The position numbers and the translations under genes are program-made. The notes beneath the pieces are model-generated. The model did no database searches, had not been told where the DNA came from, and was given only the letters and a program-made list of their open reading frames with translations. Of a DNA stretch of 64,000 bases, positions 7,489-16,497 are shown in pieces (within the stretch, counting starts at the first letter, position 1; each line of letters opens with the position of its first letter). Source of the DNA: Thermoflexus sp042408815 (GTDB lineage: Bacteria; Chloroflexota; Anaerolineae; Thermoflexales; Thermoflexaceae); contig NZ_JBHOQR010000032.1 in NCBI RefSeq assembly GCF_042408815.1, positions 1 to 64,000 on the forward strand, given 5' to 3'.

Positions 7489-8637
7489 ATGCGAAGCAAA
7501 CTCTCCGAATCCCTCCTATATCAGGCGCTGGTGGTCCCGCTGATCCAGCTTTTCGTCTTCGTCACGATCAGCCTCATCGTCATCGGTTCAATCATTCTAT
7601 TCCTGGCTGTTCTCTTCAACCGCCCCGTGGCCGGGGGGATGACCCTCCTCCAGTTCGTGGTTCGCACGCTGCCCCAGGTGGCCATCGATGGTCTGGTGAT
7701 CGGCTTCCTCTATGCGATGATCGCCCTGGGTTACACCATGGTCTATGGGGTGCTGCAGTTCATCAACTTCGCTCATAGCGAGATCTTTATGGTCGGAGCC
7801 TTCATCGGTGTGGAGTTGATGCTCGCGCTGGCGATTCCATCCACGGCGCCACTGATGCTGATCATGGTCGGGATCCTGTTAGCGGTGGCGGCCGGGATGG
7901 CCGGTAGCGGGCTGCTGGCGGTGCTGATCGAACGGGTCGCCTACCGGCCGTTGCGGGGTGCCCCTCGCCTGGTGCCACTGATCTCAGCCATCGGGGTTTC
8001 GTTCTTCCTTCAGGATGCCGTTCGAGCAATTGAAGGATTGCTGAACAACGCGTTCTATCGAAATTATCCTTCTTTCCCCGTTCTGAATCAGCAGATCCCC
8101 ATTGCTTCTTTTCAGATCGCCGACCAGTCGATCCAGATGCAGATCCAGGCGAAGGTAGTTTTCATTATTATCGCATCTCTGTTGATGCTGACGGGGCTGA
8201 ACTTTGTGGTGAACGCCACTCGGATGGGTCGGGCCATTCGGGCGGTGGCCCAGGACCGGCCGACAGCGGCCCTGATGGGCGTCGATGTGGATCGGATCAT
8301 TATGCTGACCTTCCTCATCGGCGGAGCTCTAGGGGGAGCCACCGGTGTGCTGTTTGGAATCCGGGTCGGCCGAATCGATCCATATGTGGGGTTCATCCCC
8401 GGGATTAAAGCTTTCACGGCGGCGGTGTTAGGCGGCATTGGCAACATCACCGGGGCCATGCTGGGCGGGATCGTCCTGGGGGTCCTGGAGGGTTTCGCGG
8501 GAGCGTATCTTTCCCAGTTCACCGGTGGGGCTTTCGGGACAGAGTATAAGGATATCTTCGCGTTCCTGATCCTCATCCTCATTTTGATGTTCCGCCCGAC
8601 CGGCCTGCTTGGCGAGCAGGTGGGCCAGAGGGCATGA
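7489..8637 (+). CDS. livH: Branched-chain amino-acid-type ABC transporter permease LivH
   Basis: About 382 aa from ATG 7489. Polytopic membrane protein of the LivH family, with the family signature around GYTMVYGVLQFINFAHSE and AVAQDRPTAALMGVDVDRII (EAA-like loop). The N-terminus has an extra hydrophobic segment (LIQLFVFVTISLIVIGSII) before the usual LivH core. The start is uncertain: in-frame ATG at 7450 and TTG at 7444 also exist, none with a strong SD; 7489 has GGGAG very close upstream. It forms the membrane channel with LivM. Confidence 0.9.
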   Translation: MRSKLSESLLYQALVVPLIQLFVFVTISLIVIGSIILFLAVLFNRPVAGGMTLLQFVVRTLPQVAIDGLVIGFLYAMIALGYTMVYGVLQFINFAHSEIFMVGAFIGVELMLALAIPSTAPLMLIMVGILLAVAAGMAGSGLLAVLIERVAYRPLRGAPRLVPLISAIGVSFFLQDAVRAIEGLLNNAFYRNYPSFPVLNQQIPIASFQIADQSIQMQIQAKVVFIIIASLLMLTGLNFVVNATRMGRAIRAVAQDRPTAALMGVDVDRIIMLTFLIGGALGGATGVLFGIRVGRIDPYVGFIPGIKAFTAAVLGGIGNITGAMLGGIVLGVLEGFAGAYLSQFTGGAFGTEYKDIFAFLILILILMFRPTGLLGEQVGQRA

Positions 8638-8690
8638 ATCCGATCGTGTAAGCCTGCCCTGATTGCATTTCTGGGACGAAGAGGTGCGGG

Positions 8691-10115
8691 ATGCTCCGTG
8701 CCAAGACCATGGAGTGGATTACTCAGATCCGGAACGGGCGCTCGATCTATCTGGTGGGCGTGCTGGGTTACATTGGGGTTGCTCTTCTCCTCATGAACGG
8801 GCTAAGCCAGCCGGGGCTGCGGGATGCGGTCTGGTATCCTCTGGTCTCCGCTCTGGCTTTCGCGGCATTCCTGGGCTCCCTGCTGGTAATTTATTACGCC
8901 CCCCTGGCCGGGGTGGTGAAAGCCATCCTGGGTCTGGCCATCCTGTTGGTCTTCCTTCCCCTTCTGGGGATCCGGAACACATTCCTGTTGGAGGTGGCCA
9001 CTCAGGTAGGGATCTTCGCGGCGATGGCATTGGGCTTGAACATTGTGGTAGGTTTCGCCGGGCTCCTGGATCTGGGATATGTGGCTTTCTACGCCGTCGG
9101 CGCGTATCTTTGGGCGATCTTCGGTTCCCCCCAGGCGAACATCGCCTTTGGGACGAATCGCTTCCCGTTGGAGCCGGAGTGGTTCTTTGTGTTCTTGTTC
9201 CTGGCGGTTGGGGTGGCGGCGCTTACCGGGATCCTGCTGGGGCTTCCGGTGTTGCGATTGCGGGGAGATTATCTGGCAATAGTCACCCTGGCCTTTGGTG
9301 AAGTGATCCGGGTGATTGTTAACAACCTGGACAAGCCGATCAACCTGACGAATGGCCCGCAAGGGATCCGCCCGGTTCAGCGTCCTCCGCTGTTCTTCAA
9401 GCCATGGCTGCATGCGCTGGGGATCCGTCTGGATGATCCCACGCTTTATGCGCTATATTTCTATTTCCTTGTTCTTTTGGTGATCGGCTTTGCCATTTGG
9501 CTGACCCGGCGCCTGGAAAACTCGTGGGTGGGACGGGCATGGACGGCCATCCGGGAAGATGAGCTGGCGGCCCAGGCCATGGGGATCCCCCTAGTGCGGA
9601 TGAAGCTGGCGGCCTTCGCCACCGGGGCTTCTTTCGCCGGGGCGATGGGCATGATCTTCGCCGCGAAGCAATATTTTATCAACCCCGAGAGTTTCACCTT
9701 TATGGAATCGATCGGGGTCTTGGTGATGGTGATCGTGGGAGGTATGGGAAGCATCCCCGGCGCCATTGTGGGAGCCACGGTGGTGACCATCCTGAATCTC
9801 CAGATCCTGAAGGGCCTGTCGCTTATGCTGAACAAGTTACGCCAGGCCGGGGTGGTGATTCCGATCATTAACTTCCCGCTGAGCCAATGGCCAACCCAGT
9901 TGGAACCCGCTAAATACGAGCGGCTGGTCTTTGGGATCCTCTTGATCCTGATGATGATTTTGCGACCCCAGGGTCTCATCCCAGAGCGGCGCCATCGCAT
10001 GGAGCTGGCTGAGGCCATGGGTCGGGAAGAGCCTGCGGAGCTAGAGCGGCTGCCGGCGGAGGAAGAGCTTCCACCGGTGATCTCCGCCCCTGAGATCCAG
10101 CCGACCAGGGATTAG
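8691..10115 (+). CDS. livM: Branched-chain amino-acid-type ABC transporter permease LivM
   Basis: 474 aa, longer than a minimal LivM because of extra hydrophobic segments at the N-terminus. The core carries LGLNIVVGFAGLLDLGYVAF and the cytoplasmic coupling loop WTAIREDELAAQAMGIPLVR characteristic of LivM. The C-terminus is a charged Glu/Pro tail after RPQGLIPERR. GAGGTGCGGG precedes ATG 8691. It follows livH by 53 bp in the operon and pairs with LivH in the membrane. Confidence 0.92.
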   Translation: MLRAKTMEWITQIRNGRSIYLVGVLGYIGVALLLMNGLSQPGLRDAVWYPLVSALAFAAFLGSLLVIYYAPLAGVVKAILGLAILLVFLPLLGIRNTFLLEVATQVGIFAAMALGLNIVVGFAGLLDLGYVAFYAVGAYLWAIFGSPQANIAFGTNRFPLEPEWFFVFLFLAVGVAALTGILLGLPVLRLRGDYLAIVTLAFGEVIRVIVNNLDKPINLTNGPQGIRPVQRPPLFFKPWLHALGIRLDDPTLYALYFYFLVLLVIGFAIWLTRRLENSWVGRAWTAIREDELAAQAMGIPLVRMKLAAFATGASFAGAMGMIFAAKQYFINPESFTFMESIGVLVMVIVGGMGSIPGAIVGATVVTILNLQILKGLSLMLNKLRQAGVVIPIINFPLSQWPTQLEPAKYERLVFGILLILMMILRPQGLIPERRHRMELAEAMGREEPAELERLPAEEELPPVISAPEIQPTRD

Positions 10116-10156
10116 AGGAATGGGAATGCTCGATCACAGCGCCAGGAGGCGCGGGA

Positions 10157-10942
10157 ATGTCTGACTTGCTTGAATTAAAGAAGGTCACCAAGCGCTTTGG
10201 GGGATTGGTCGCGGTGAACCGGGTGGATTTCAACCTGGAACCGGGCCGTATTGTAAGCATTATCGGGCCTAACGGGGCAGGGAAGACCACGCTCTTCAAT
10301 CTCATCACTGGGATCTATCAACCGGATGAGGGAGATATCCTGTTCGAGGGGCGCTCCCTGGTTGGGCTGCGGCCGGATCAAATCACGGCTCGAGGCATCT
10401 CCCGAACCTTTCAGAACATTCGTCTGTTTGGGAATATGACGGTGATGGAAAACATCCTGGTGGGCATGCATACCCGATTTCGTGCGAACCCGGTGGATAT
10501 CCTGCTTCAAACCCCTCGCTTTCGAGAGGAGGAACGAGAGCGGCGGGAGGAAGCGCTGCGGCTGATCCGGTTCGTGGGGCTGCGGGCCTCGCCGGATGAG
10601 CTGGCCAAGAACCTGCCTTACGGTGAGCAGCGCAAGGTGGAGCTGGCCCGGGCCCTTGCGGCCCGCCCGAAGCTTATCCTTCTGGATGAGCCTACGGCCG
10701 GTATGAATCCTCAGGAGACCGCCGAGACCACCCGGCTGATCCGACGTCTGCGGGATGAGCTGGGCATCACGGTGATCCTGATCGAACATCAGATGCGCGT
10801 CGTGATGGGGATCTCCGAGCGGGTCACCGTGCTGGATTATGGGGAGAAGATCGCAGAGGGAAGCCCGGAGGAGGTTCGACGGAACCCGCGGGTCATCGAG
10901 GCGTATCTGGGCCGAGGGGTTGCGATCGGAGCGATGGCATGA
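10157..10942 (+). CDS. livG: Branched-chain amino-acid-type ABC transporter ATPase LivG
   Basis: 261 aa. Walker A GPNGAGKTTLFN (about 37-48), Q-loop in SRTFQNIRLFGNMTVMEN, an ABC signature in the degenerate form LPYGEQRKVELARAL, Walker B LILLDEPTAGMNP and switch His in LIEHQM. The signature (YGEQR instead of SGGQQ) is normal for LivG. CAGGAGG lies before ATG 10157. It is the first of the two nucleotide-binding subunits of the operon. Confidence 0.94.
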   Translation: MSDLLELKKVTKRFGGLVAVNRVDFNLEPGRIVSIIGPNGAGKTTLFNLITGIYQPDEGDILFEGRSLVGLRPDQITARGISRTFQNIRLFGNMTVMENILVGMHTRFRANPVDILLQTPRFREEERERREEALRLIRFVGLRASPDELAKNLPYGEQRKVELARALAARPKLILLDEPTAGMNPQETAETTRLIRRLRDELGITVILIEHQMRVVMGISERVTVLDYGEKIAEGSPEEVRRNPRVIEAYLGRGVAIGAMA

Positions 10943-11111
10943 GGATTTCTTGAACTTCTGTTTCCCAGAACCCAGTGGTTCCTCCTTCCGGTTAGGAGAT
11001 GGCTTCGGATAGCGATTCGGCGGGGTGCAGGCCGCCCAAGTAGCCTGCTCCCCGGAGATCGGCTCGAATCGAGACCACCTCCAGGAGACTACCCCAATCT
11101 TAGATGCGGGA

Positions 11112-11834
11112 ATGGGCGAAATGGCGCTTCTGGAGCTCATCGATGTCCATACGTATTATGGACATATTCATGCGCTGAAAGGGATTTCGTTCAAGGTGGA
11201 GCGAGGGGAGATCGTTACCCTAATCGGCGCCAACGGTGCGGGCAAGAGCACCACTCTCCGCACGATCTCCGGGTTGGTCCGCGCCCGTTATGGTCGCGTG
11301 GTGCTGAACGGGGAAGACATCACCCATCTGCCCCCTCATGAAGTCGTGGCCCGAGGTGTGGGGCATGTCCCGGAAGGGCGGCGGGTTTTCCCTCAGCTGA
11401 CGGTCTGGGAGAACCTGGAGATGGGAGCTTATACGGTCAAGGATCGGCGTGAGGTGGCGAGGCGGATGGAATTTGTGTTCACCATTTTCCCGCGCTTGAA
11501 GGAGCGCCTTCATCAGAAAGGGGGGACCCTATCCGGGGGCGAGCAGCAGATGCTTGCCATTGCCCGGGCCCTGATGATGCAGCCACGCATTCTCTTGATG
11601 GATGAGCCTTCCATGGGCTTGGCCCCCATTCTCGTGGAGAGTATCTTCGAGGTCATCCGACAGCTGAACCAGCATGGCACCACCATCCTCCTGGTCGAGC
11701 AGAACGCCCATATGGCCCTCCAGGTGGCTCACCGGGGCTACGTGCTGGAGACGGGTCGCATCGTCCTGGAGGGAACGGCCCAGGAGCTGGCGAACAATCC
11801 TCAGGTCCAGGCGGCATATCTCGGAATGCATTAA
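11112..11834 (+). CDS. livF: Branched-chain amino-acid-type ABC transporter ATPase LivF
   Basis: 240 aa from ATG 11112 (ATG 11121, giving MALLELIDVHTYYG, is equally plausible). Walker A GANGAGKSTTLR, signature LSGGEQQMLAIARAL, Walker B ILLMDEPSMGL and switch LLVEQNAH are intact. The YYGHIHALKGISF start and C-terminal AAYLGMH are typical of LivF. An upstream extension to 11025 is open but not family-like. A 169-bp spacer separates it from livG, unusually wide for this operon, with no evident promoter. Confidence 0.93.
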   Translation: MGEMALLELIDVHTYYGHIHALKGISFKVERGEIVTLIGANGAGKSTTLRTISGLVRARYGRVVLNGEDITHLPPHEVVARGVGHVPEGRRVFPQLTVWENLEMGAYTVKDRREVARRMEFVFTIFPRLKERLHQKGGTLSGGEQQMLAIARALMMQPRILLMDEPSMGLAPILVESIFEVIRQLNQHGTTILLVEQNAHMALQVAHRGYVLETGRIVLEGTAQELANNPQVQAAYLGMH

Positions 11835-11925
11835 GGATTCCGCGGCGGTCCTCCTCCTGGGGCCACCGCTTTCCTGAAGTGGAGCCCGACGGCGCAAGTT
11901 CTATCCCTGCGTTAAGGAGGAGACC

Positions 11926-12735
11926 ATGAGGCGCCTGCTGTGGGGCATCTGGATCTTCGCGCTTCTGGCGGTTGCGTGTCAGCCGGCCGCCACGCCCGTT
12001 CCCACGCCAACTCCAGCTCCGGCTGCGCAGCTTCCCAACCTGGGCGGGCGGACGTTGAAGATCGCCAGCGATACTACCTATCCTCCTTTCGAATTCTCTG
12101 ATCCGAAAACGAATGAGATCGTGGGTTTCGACATCGACCTGGTGAATGAGATCTGCAAGCTGCTGAACTGCAAGCCTGTGATTGTCTCCACCGCCTGGGA
12201 AGGGATCTTCGCAGGGCTGGAGCAGAGGCAGTTTGACCTCGCCGCCTCTGGCATTACCATCACAGAGGAGCGCAAAAAGAAGTTCGATTTCTCGGACTCT
12301 TACCTCCGCTACGGTCAAGTGGTCCTGGTGCGCGCCGATGAGGAGCGCATTAAGAGCAAGGATGATCTGAAAGACAAGATCGTAGGGGTTCAAATCGGGA
12401 CTACTAATGAGGAGACGGCCAAGACGCTGGTGGCGGACGAGGCGAAGCAGCTGAAGCGCTATGATACTTTTGACCTAGCGGTGCGCGCGCTGCTGGCGAA
12501 GGATGTGGACGCCGTGGTGATTGATAGCCCGGCCGCCGATGGTTTCATGGCCCAGAACCCGGGCAAGCTCAAGATCGCTGGGCAACCCTTCACCAGCGAG
12601 GATCTGGGCCTCTGCTTCCCCAAGGGAAGCGATCTCGTCGGTCCCTTCAATGCCGCCCTAAAGGTCCTGAAGGAGAACGGCACACTGGATCGTCTCTATC
12701 GGAAGTGGTTTGTCGAATTTAAGCCAGGGCAATAA
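11926..12735 (+). CDS. Polar amino-acid ABC transporter substrate-binding lipoprotein
   Basis: 269 aa. Lipoprotein signal peptide with Cys18 in LLAVAC, a Pro/Thr/Ala linker, then a type II periplasmic-binding fold of the SBP_bac_3 family: DTTYPPFEF, GFDIDLVNEI, WEGIFAGLEQRQFDLAASG, ITITEERKKKFDFSDSY. Start follows TAAGGAGGAG. The ligand is probably a polar amino acid such as glutamine, arginine or histidine; it cannot be resolved by eye. It is followed by a strong stem-loop and then its permease. No matching ATPase lies in the window. Confidence 0.9.
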   Translation: MRRLLWGIWIFALLAVACQPAATPVPTPTPAPAAQLPNLGGRTLKIASDTTYPPFEFSDPKTNEIVGFDIDLVNEICKLLNCKPVIVSTAWEGIFAGLEQRQFDLAASGITITEERKKKFDFSDSYLRYGQVVLVRADEERIKSKDDLKDKIVGVQIGTTNEETAKTLVADEAKQLKRYDTFDLAVRALLAKDVDAVVIDSPAADGFMAQNPGKLKIAGQPFTSEDLGLCFPKGSDLVGPFNAALKVLKENGTLDRLYRKWFVEFKPGQ

Positions 12736-12773
12736 GCAGGAATAGATTGTTTGAGAAGATGGATGGCTGCTCC

Positions 12774-12810
12774 GAATGGGTCGCGGGCGATCTCGCGACC
12801 CATTCTGTTT
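12774..12810 (+). terminator. Intercistronic stem-loop between binding protein and permease
   Basis: GAATGGGTCGCG (12774-12785) pairs perfectly over 12 bp with CGCGACCCATTC (12794-12805), loop 8 nt, followed by TGTTT. This has the form of a leaky intrinsic terminator or of a 3'-stabilising hairpin. Confidence 0.8.
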
Positions 12811-12943
12811 CACGATAGCTGGACGGATTATCGGGTTAGCCCATGGGGGCTCTGGGGCCGGGCGGGTCGCCGGCGATGAATCCGCCTGGCCTCCCCGATT
12901 GGGGTTGCGAGCTGAGTCCGAATCTCCTTCAGGAGCCTGGAGA

Positions 12944-13795
12944 ATGGCGGTCTCCGTGGAGACCCAGACGACGTCGCCTTCCGTTCCGCCTCCGCAACGG
13001 GCTGGATGGAATTGGCGAACATGGCCCTGGTGGGCGGTATTGCTGGGCACCTTTGGGCTCTGGACCGTGGTGGCCATCCTGTATTCCCCCGACTATCAGG
13101 CCACTGTTCGCTTTCTGTTTCGCGGAATCCCGGTCACTCTTCAATTAACCGTCATCGCCTATTCTATTGCTCTCATTCTGGGTCTGATCGCCGGCCTGGG
13201 TCGGGTATCTCGAAATGTGATCTTCTACAACTTGAGCACCTTATATGTGGAATTCATCCGGGGGGTTCCCCTGTTGGTCGTGTTGTTTTATGTAGCCTTC
13301 GTGGCTGCGCCTCCCGTCGGTGACGCGCTGATCGGGGCAGGCCAAGGGTGGGGGATACCTCCGCTGGTTCAGCTGGGCCGCCTGATCCGGAGTGAAATGG
13401 GGCGGGCCGTCACTGGCCTGGCAATTGGCTACGGGGCCTATCTGGCTGAGGTTTACCGGGCAGGGATCGAGTCGATCCCCAAGGGGCAGATGGAAGCGGC
13501 TCGCAGTCTGGGCATGACCTACTGGCAGGCGATGCGCTTGGTCATCCTTCCGCAGGCCATTCGGAATGTGTTGCCTCCGCTGGGGAACGACTTCATCGCG
13601 ATGCTCAAGGATACTGCCCTCGCCTCAGCGATCGCGGTCCCCGAGTTGATGTATGTGGGTCGTCAACGGGCGGCGGGCACTTTCCGGTATTTTGAGGTCT
13701 ACAATACCGTTGCCCTTCTCTACTTGGCCATGACCCTATTGCTCTCTCTCTTAGTCCGGACGCTGGAGCGTCGGACGGCGATTCCCCGCGGGTAA
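12944..13795 (+). CDS. Polar amino-acid ABC transporter permease (HisM/GlnP type)
   Basis: 283 aa from ATG 12944, chosen because AGGAG lies 8 nt upstream; the frame is open further upstream to 12776 but that part overlaps the stem-loop and is not family-like. The permease core has GIPVTLQLTVIAYSIAL, EFIRGVPLLVVLFY and the EAA loop GQMEAARSLGMTYWQAMRL. The predicted partner is the preceding lipoprotein. The usual ATP-binding subunit gene is absent: 340 bp without a gene and then an unrelated minus-strand gene follow, so the ATPase must be supplied from elsewhere or was lost. Confidence 0.9.
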   Translation: MAVSVETQTTSPSVPPPQRAGWNWRTWPWWAVLLGTFGLWTVVAILYSPDYQATVRFLFRGIPVTLQLTVIAYSIALILGLIAGLGRVSRNVIFYNLSTLYVEFIRGVPLLVVLFYVAFVAAPPVGDALIGAGQGWGIPPLVQLGRLIRSEMGRAVTGLAIGYGAYLAEVYRAGIESIPKGQMEAARSLGMTYWQAMRLVILPQAIRNVLPPLGNDFIAMLKDTALASAIAVPELMYVGRQRAAGTFRYFEVYNTVALLYLAMTLLLSLLVRTLERRTAIPRG

Positions 13796-14132
13796 TGGCC
13801 GAGGGAAATCCTGAGGCAATCGGAGACAGGCGTACGCGCTCAGGCTCGGATCGAAGGATAGGATGGGTGCCCTCAAAGCTATGAGAAAGGGAGCAAGGCA
13901 TTATCGGACTCCGTGAGCGCCTGCTCTATGGAGATCCGGGGAGGCGATGTCCCCTTCCCGTTTAGCCCACTCGTGAGTCTTGGTGTACCGCTTTCCACAG
14001 GGCGAAAAAGGCCAGCACACTGACAAACGCCACCCGCAGGAGTCCCGCTTCATGCTGCCCCCTCGTCCACGGTGATGACCTCCGCGTATGGCACAGACAA
14101 TGCCGCTCATTGATCCTCCATCACGAATGCAC
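13796..14132. other. 337-bp gap; possible minus-strand gene tail
   Basis: No intact gene is evident. On the minus strand an open frame ending at TAA 13964-13962 encodes a hydrophobic stretch LLRVAFVSVLAFFALWKAV without a good start, which could be the tail of a truncated membrane protein next to the YfhO-type gene. The rest shows no recognisable signal. Confidence 0.35.
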
Positions 14133-16166
14133 CTAACTCCGCACCGCTCGCTTTTGGCGCCTCAACCCCACCCACAACCCGGCCCCCACCAACGTTGTCA
14201 TGCTGCTGATGCCCACCCCTGTCCACATGATGGTGGGCTCAAAACGCCATTCTACCGTGTGTTCGCCCGGGGGCAAAGCCACCCCTCGCAGGATGCCGTA
14301 AGCCCGCAGGGGGCGAGCGCGCACACCGTCCACGTACACCTGCCAACCGGGATACCACATCTCACTCACCACGAAGATCCCCCGCCTGGGCACAGTGACG
14401 CGAAAGGCCACCCGCTGGTGTTCAAAGGCGACCAACGTCATGCGCTCCTCCAATGGCTCTTCTACCCCGGCGGGGTTCGGGGCCTTCTCCCCGCGCCCAA
14501 CGGGCCAGGTGGGCTCCTCCTCCAAAATCGCCGTCCGGAACGGGTCAAGGTCCGGTTGGGCGGTGGCCTGAATGGCCGCGGCCCGCGAGGGGACAACGCG
14601 GTACTCGTAGACGATCCAAGCGGTGCGTGCGCCGATGAAGGTCTGGTACAGGTGCTTGTCCCCCTCGCTCATCACGTGCAAAAGCCCACCGTGGGTGAGG
14701 TTGCGCCGGGTGAGCACGTGCTGCACGTTCAACATCTGCCACCACCGTATCTCCGGCACGGTGGCCACAAAGTCATCCAGCGCCTCTTGATACAGTGGCC
14801 CGCTGCCAACGACATCCCGGACGTGAAACACCAGTCCCGCGTTGGCCCCTCCGGGCAACAGCCCCTCGCTGCTCATCCGCCACGCGGGGCCGCTCACCGT
14901 GCGCACGTGCTGCACAATCGGGGAGGGAACAAAAGGTCCTTGAGGAGAAACCGGTTCCAAAATGACGCCGCTGTTTGCCCGGAAGAGATCGAAGAAAAGA
15001 AGCAGCGCCAGGCCCCAAAAAGCCCGCCGCAGCCGCGGCCACCGCTGCACACACGCCGCGTACCCGTACCCGGCCAGAATGGCCAGGGCGAACACCGTGA
15101 CGAGCGCCCACCGCTCCTGCTCCCGGAACAGGGCCAGCCCAGGCCACCAGCGGTACACCCGGGGAAACAGAAAGCCATAGCGCCCCATGGCGAGCATCAA
15201 CGCGACGAACCCCACCGTGGCCCAAAACCCCGTGTTCGCGCGCGGCCCGGCAACAAGGGCCCAAAGGGCCAGCATCAGGGCCGGGAGCCCCACGTACAGG
15301 GGGGACCAGACGCCCGCGTTGGGCCAGAAAAGCCCGCGCAACTCCTCCAGCCGGAAGCCGTTCGAAATGTACGCATAGTCCACGTTCGCGTGGGGTGAGA
15401 AGGGGAGCATCTGTAGGCTGGGCATCCACTGCGCGGCGCTTACCCCTAACCCAAGCCCGGCCAACAGGAGCGCGACCCGCCCCGTCACGTGCCACGGAAG
15501 GCGCAACCGCCACGTGCGCCACAGCAGGTACGCGGCCAGGGTATACGCCACGTACAGGAACGTCTGCGGGTGACCGGCCAGGATAGCCCACCCCAGGAAG
15601 AAGCCCGCCAACACAACGTGCGGCCAGGAGCGGTCCTGAAAGGCCACTTCCAGCGCCCACACCGCGGCAGGCAGCCACACAGCCGTCTGAAGGATGATGA
15701 TCTGGAGCATGGGGTACGAGGTCAGGTAACCGCTGATTCCAAAGGCCAGGCCGGAGAGAAAGCCTGCCTGGGCAGAGCCGGTCAGCCGGCGCACCGCCAG
15801 AAAGGTGAACAGCCCGGCCAGCCCCGCATGCCACAGCGCTTCCACCTGCAACACCCAGTACATCCAAGTCGGAGGAAAAAGGAGTTGCCAGAGGCTCGGG
15901 GGGTAATACGTGGAAAAGAGGGAGTCGGCGACCGCGGGCTCCCCAGCAAAGGTATAAGGATCCCAAAACGGCAGGCGCGCCGAGCGCAGCTCCGAAACCA
16001 CGAAGGTCCGCATGGCCACGTGCTGCTCGCTGAAATCCCCCAAGGCAAAGCCGTACTGAACCCCGTCAAAGGGCCACCAAATCTGCCAGAAGAGAAGGAA
16101 AGGCGCGATGAGCAGAAACGCGCCGTAGCAGACGCCAGCCCTGCGGCGCAGGTCGTTCATGGCCAC
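14133..16166 (-). CDS. YfhO-family polytopic membrane protein (GT-C-like)
   Basis: 677 aa, about a dozen hydrophobic segments followed by a soluble C-terminal domain and a last membrane helix. N-terminal features include DFSEQHVAMRTF and LPFWDPYTFAGEPAVADSLF; the C-terminal domain has SEMWYPGWQVYVDGVRA, the YfhO signature. YfhO proteins are GT-C-fold relatives implicated in glycosylation of cell-wall polymers; the substrate here is unknown. GATC sites are sparse compared with neighbouring genes, suggesting acquisition by transfer. It is convergent with the amino-acid permease and divergent from ftsY. Confidence 0.83.
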   Translation of the reverse strand: MAMNDLRRRAGVCYGAFLLIAPFLLFWQIWWPFDGVQYGFALGDFSEQHVAMRTFVVSELRSARLPFWDPYTFAGEPAVADSLFSTYYPPSLWQLLFPPTWMYWVLQVEALWHAGLAGLFTFLAVRRLTGSAQAGFLSGLAFGISGYLTSYPMLQIIILQTAVWLPAAVWALEVAFQDRSWPHVVLAGFFLGWAILAGHPQTFLYVAYTLAAYLLWRTWRLRLPWHVTGRVALLLAGLGLGVSAAQWMPSLQMLPFSPHANVDYAYISNGFRLEELRGLFWPNAGVWSPLYVGLPALMLALWALVAGPRANTGFWATVGFVALMLAMGRYGFLFPRVYRWWPGLALFREQERWALVTVFALAILAGYGYAACVQRWPRLRRAFWGLALLLFFDLFRANSGVILEPVSPQGPFVPSPIVQHVRTVSGPAWRMSSEGLLPGGANAGLVFHVRDVVGSGPLYQEALDDFVATVPEIRWWQMLNVQHVLTRRNLTHGGLLHVMSEGDKHLYQTFIGARTAWIVYEYRVVPSRAAAIQATAQPDLDPFRTAILEEEPTWPVGRGEKAPNPAGVEEPLEERMTLVAFEHQRVAFRVTVPRRGIFVVSEMWYPGWQVYVDGVRARPLRAYGILRGVALPPGEHTVEWRFEPTIMWTGVGISSMTTLVGAGLWVGLRRQKRAVRS

Positions 16167-16497
16167 AGTGGGGACCTCCGAGAAGGTGATGTGTTGCGTG
16201 ACAGGGGATATTGTAATGAAAATGATGAGCGCTTCGCTCGGTTATGCCTTCCAAGGAACGGACGGATAGTCCTGAGCTTTCTAACATCCCCCAGCGGAAG
16301 CCCGGCGGCCGGAAGGACGGTGGGGAAGGCCTTCGCCCTGAGGGAATGCTTGGATCATACGACCTCGCGGGATTTCTTGGGAAATGACCGTAGATCCCAA
16401 TCGGGAATGCGGCGGGAAGGGAAAGTTCCCGTCGGGAAGTGTTCAGCAGCCCAGTTTATAATTCATACCTGAGCCTAGCACGGAGCGGAAACCCTTG
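16167..16497. other. 331-bp divergent intergenic region
   Basis: No coding sequence is supported. A TACAAT (minus strand, 16215-16210) could serve the YfhO-type gene and a TATAAT (16457-16462) could serve ftsY, both without a clear -35. A small stem-loop GAGCGcttCGCTC lies at 16228-16240. The middle is GC-rich without recognisable signals. Confidence 0.4.

Noticed and set aside
14088..15398. Long plus-strand frame opposite the YfhO-type gene
   Set aside because: His/Pro/Gly-rich shadow without an SD; the minus strand encodes recognisable membrane helices and the YfhO C-terminal motif.
16457..16462. TATAAT upstream of ftsY as a firm promoter
   Set aside because: No -35-like hexamer at 16-18 bp and no extended -10; kept only as a remark in the intergenic entry.
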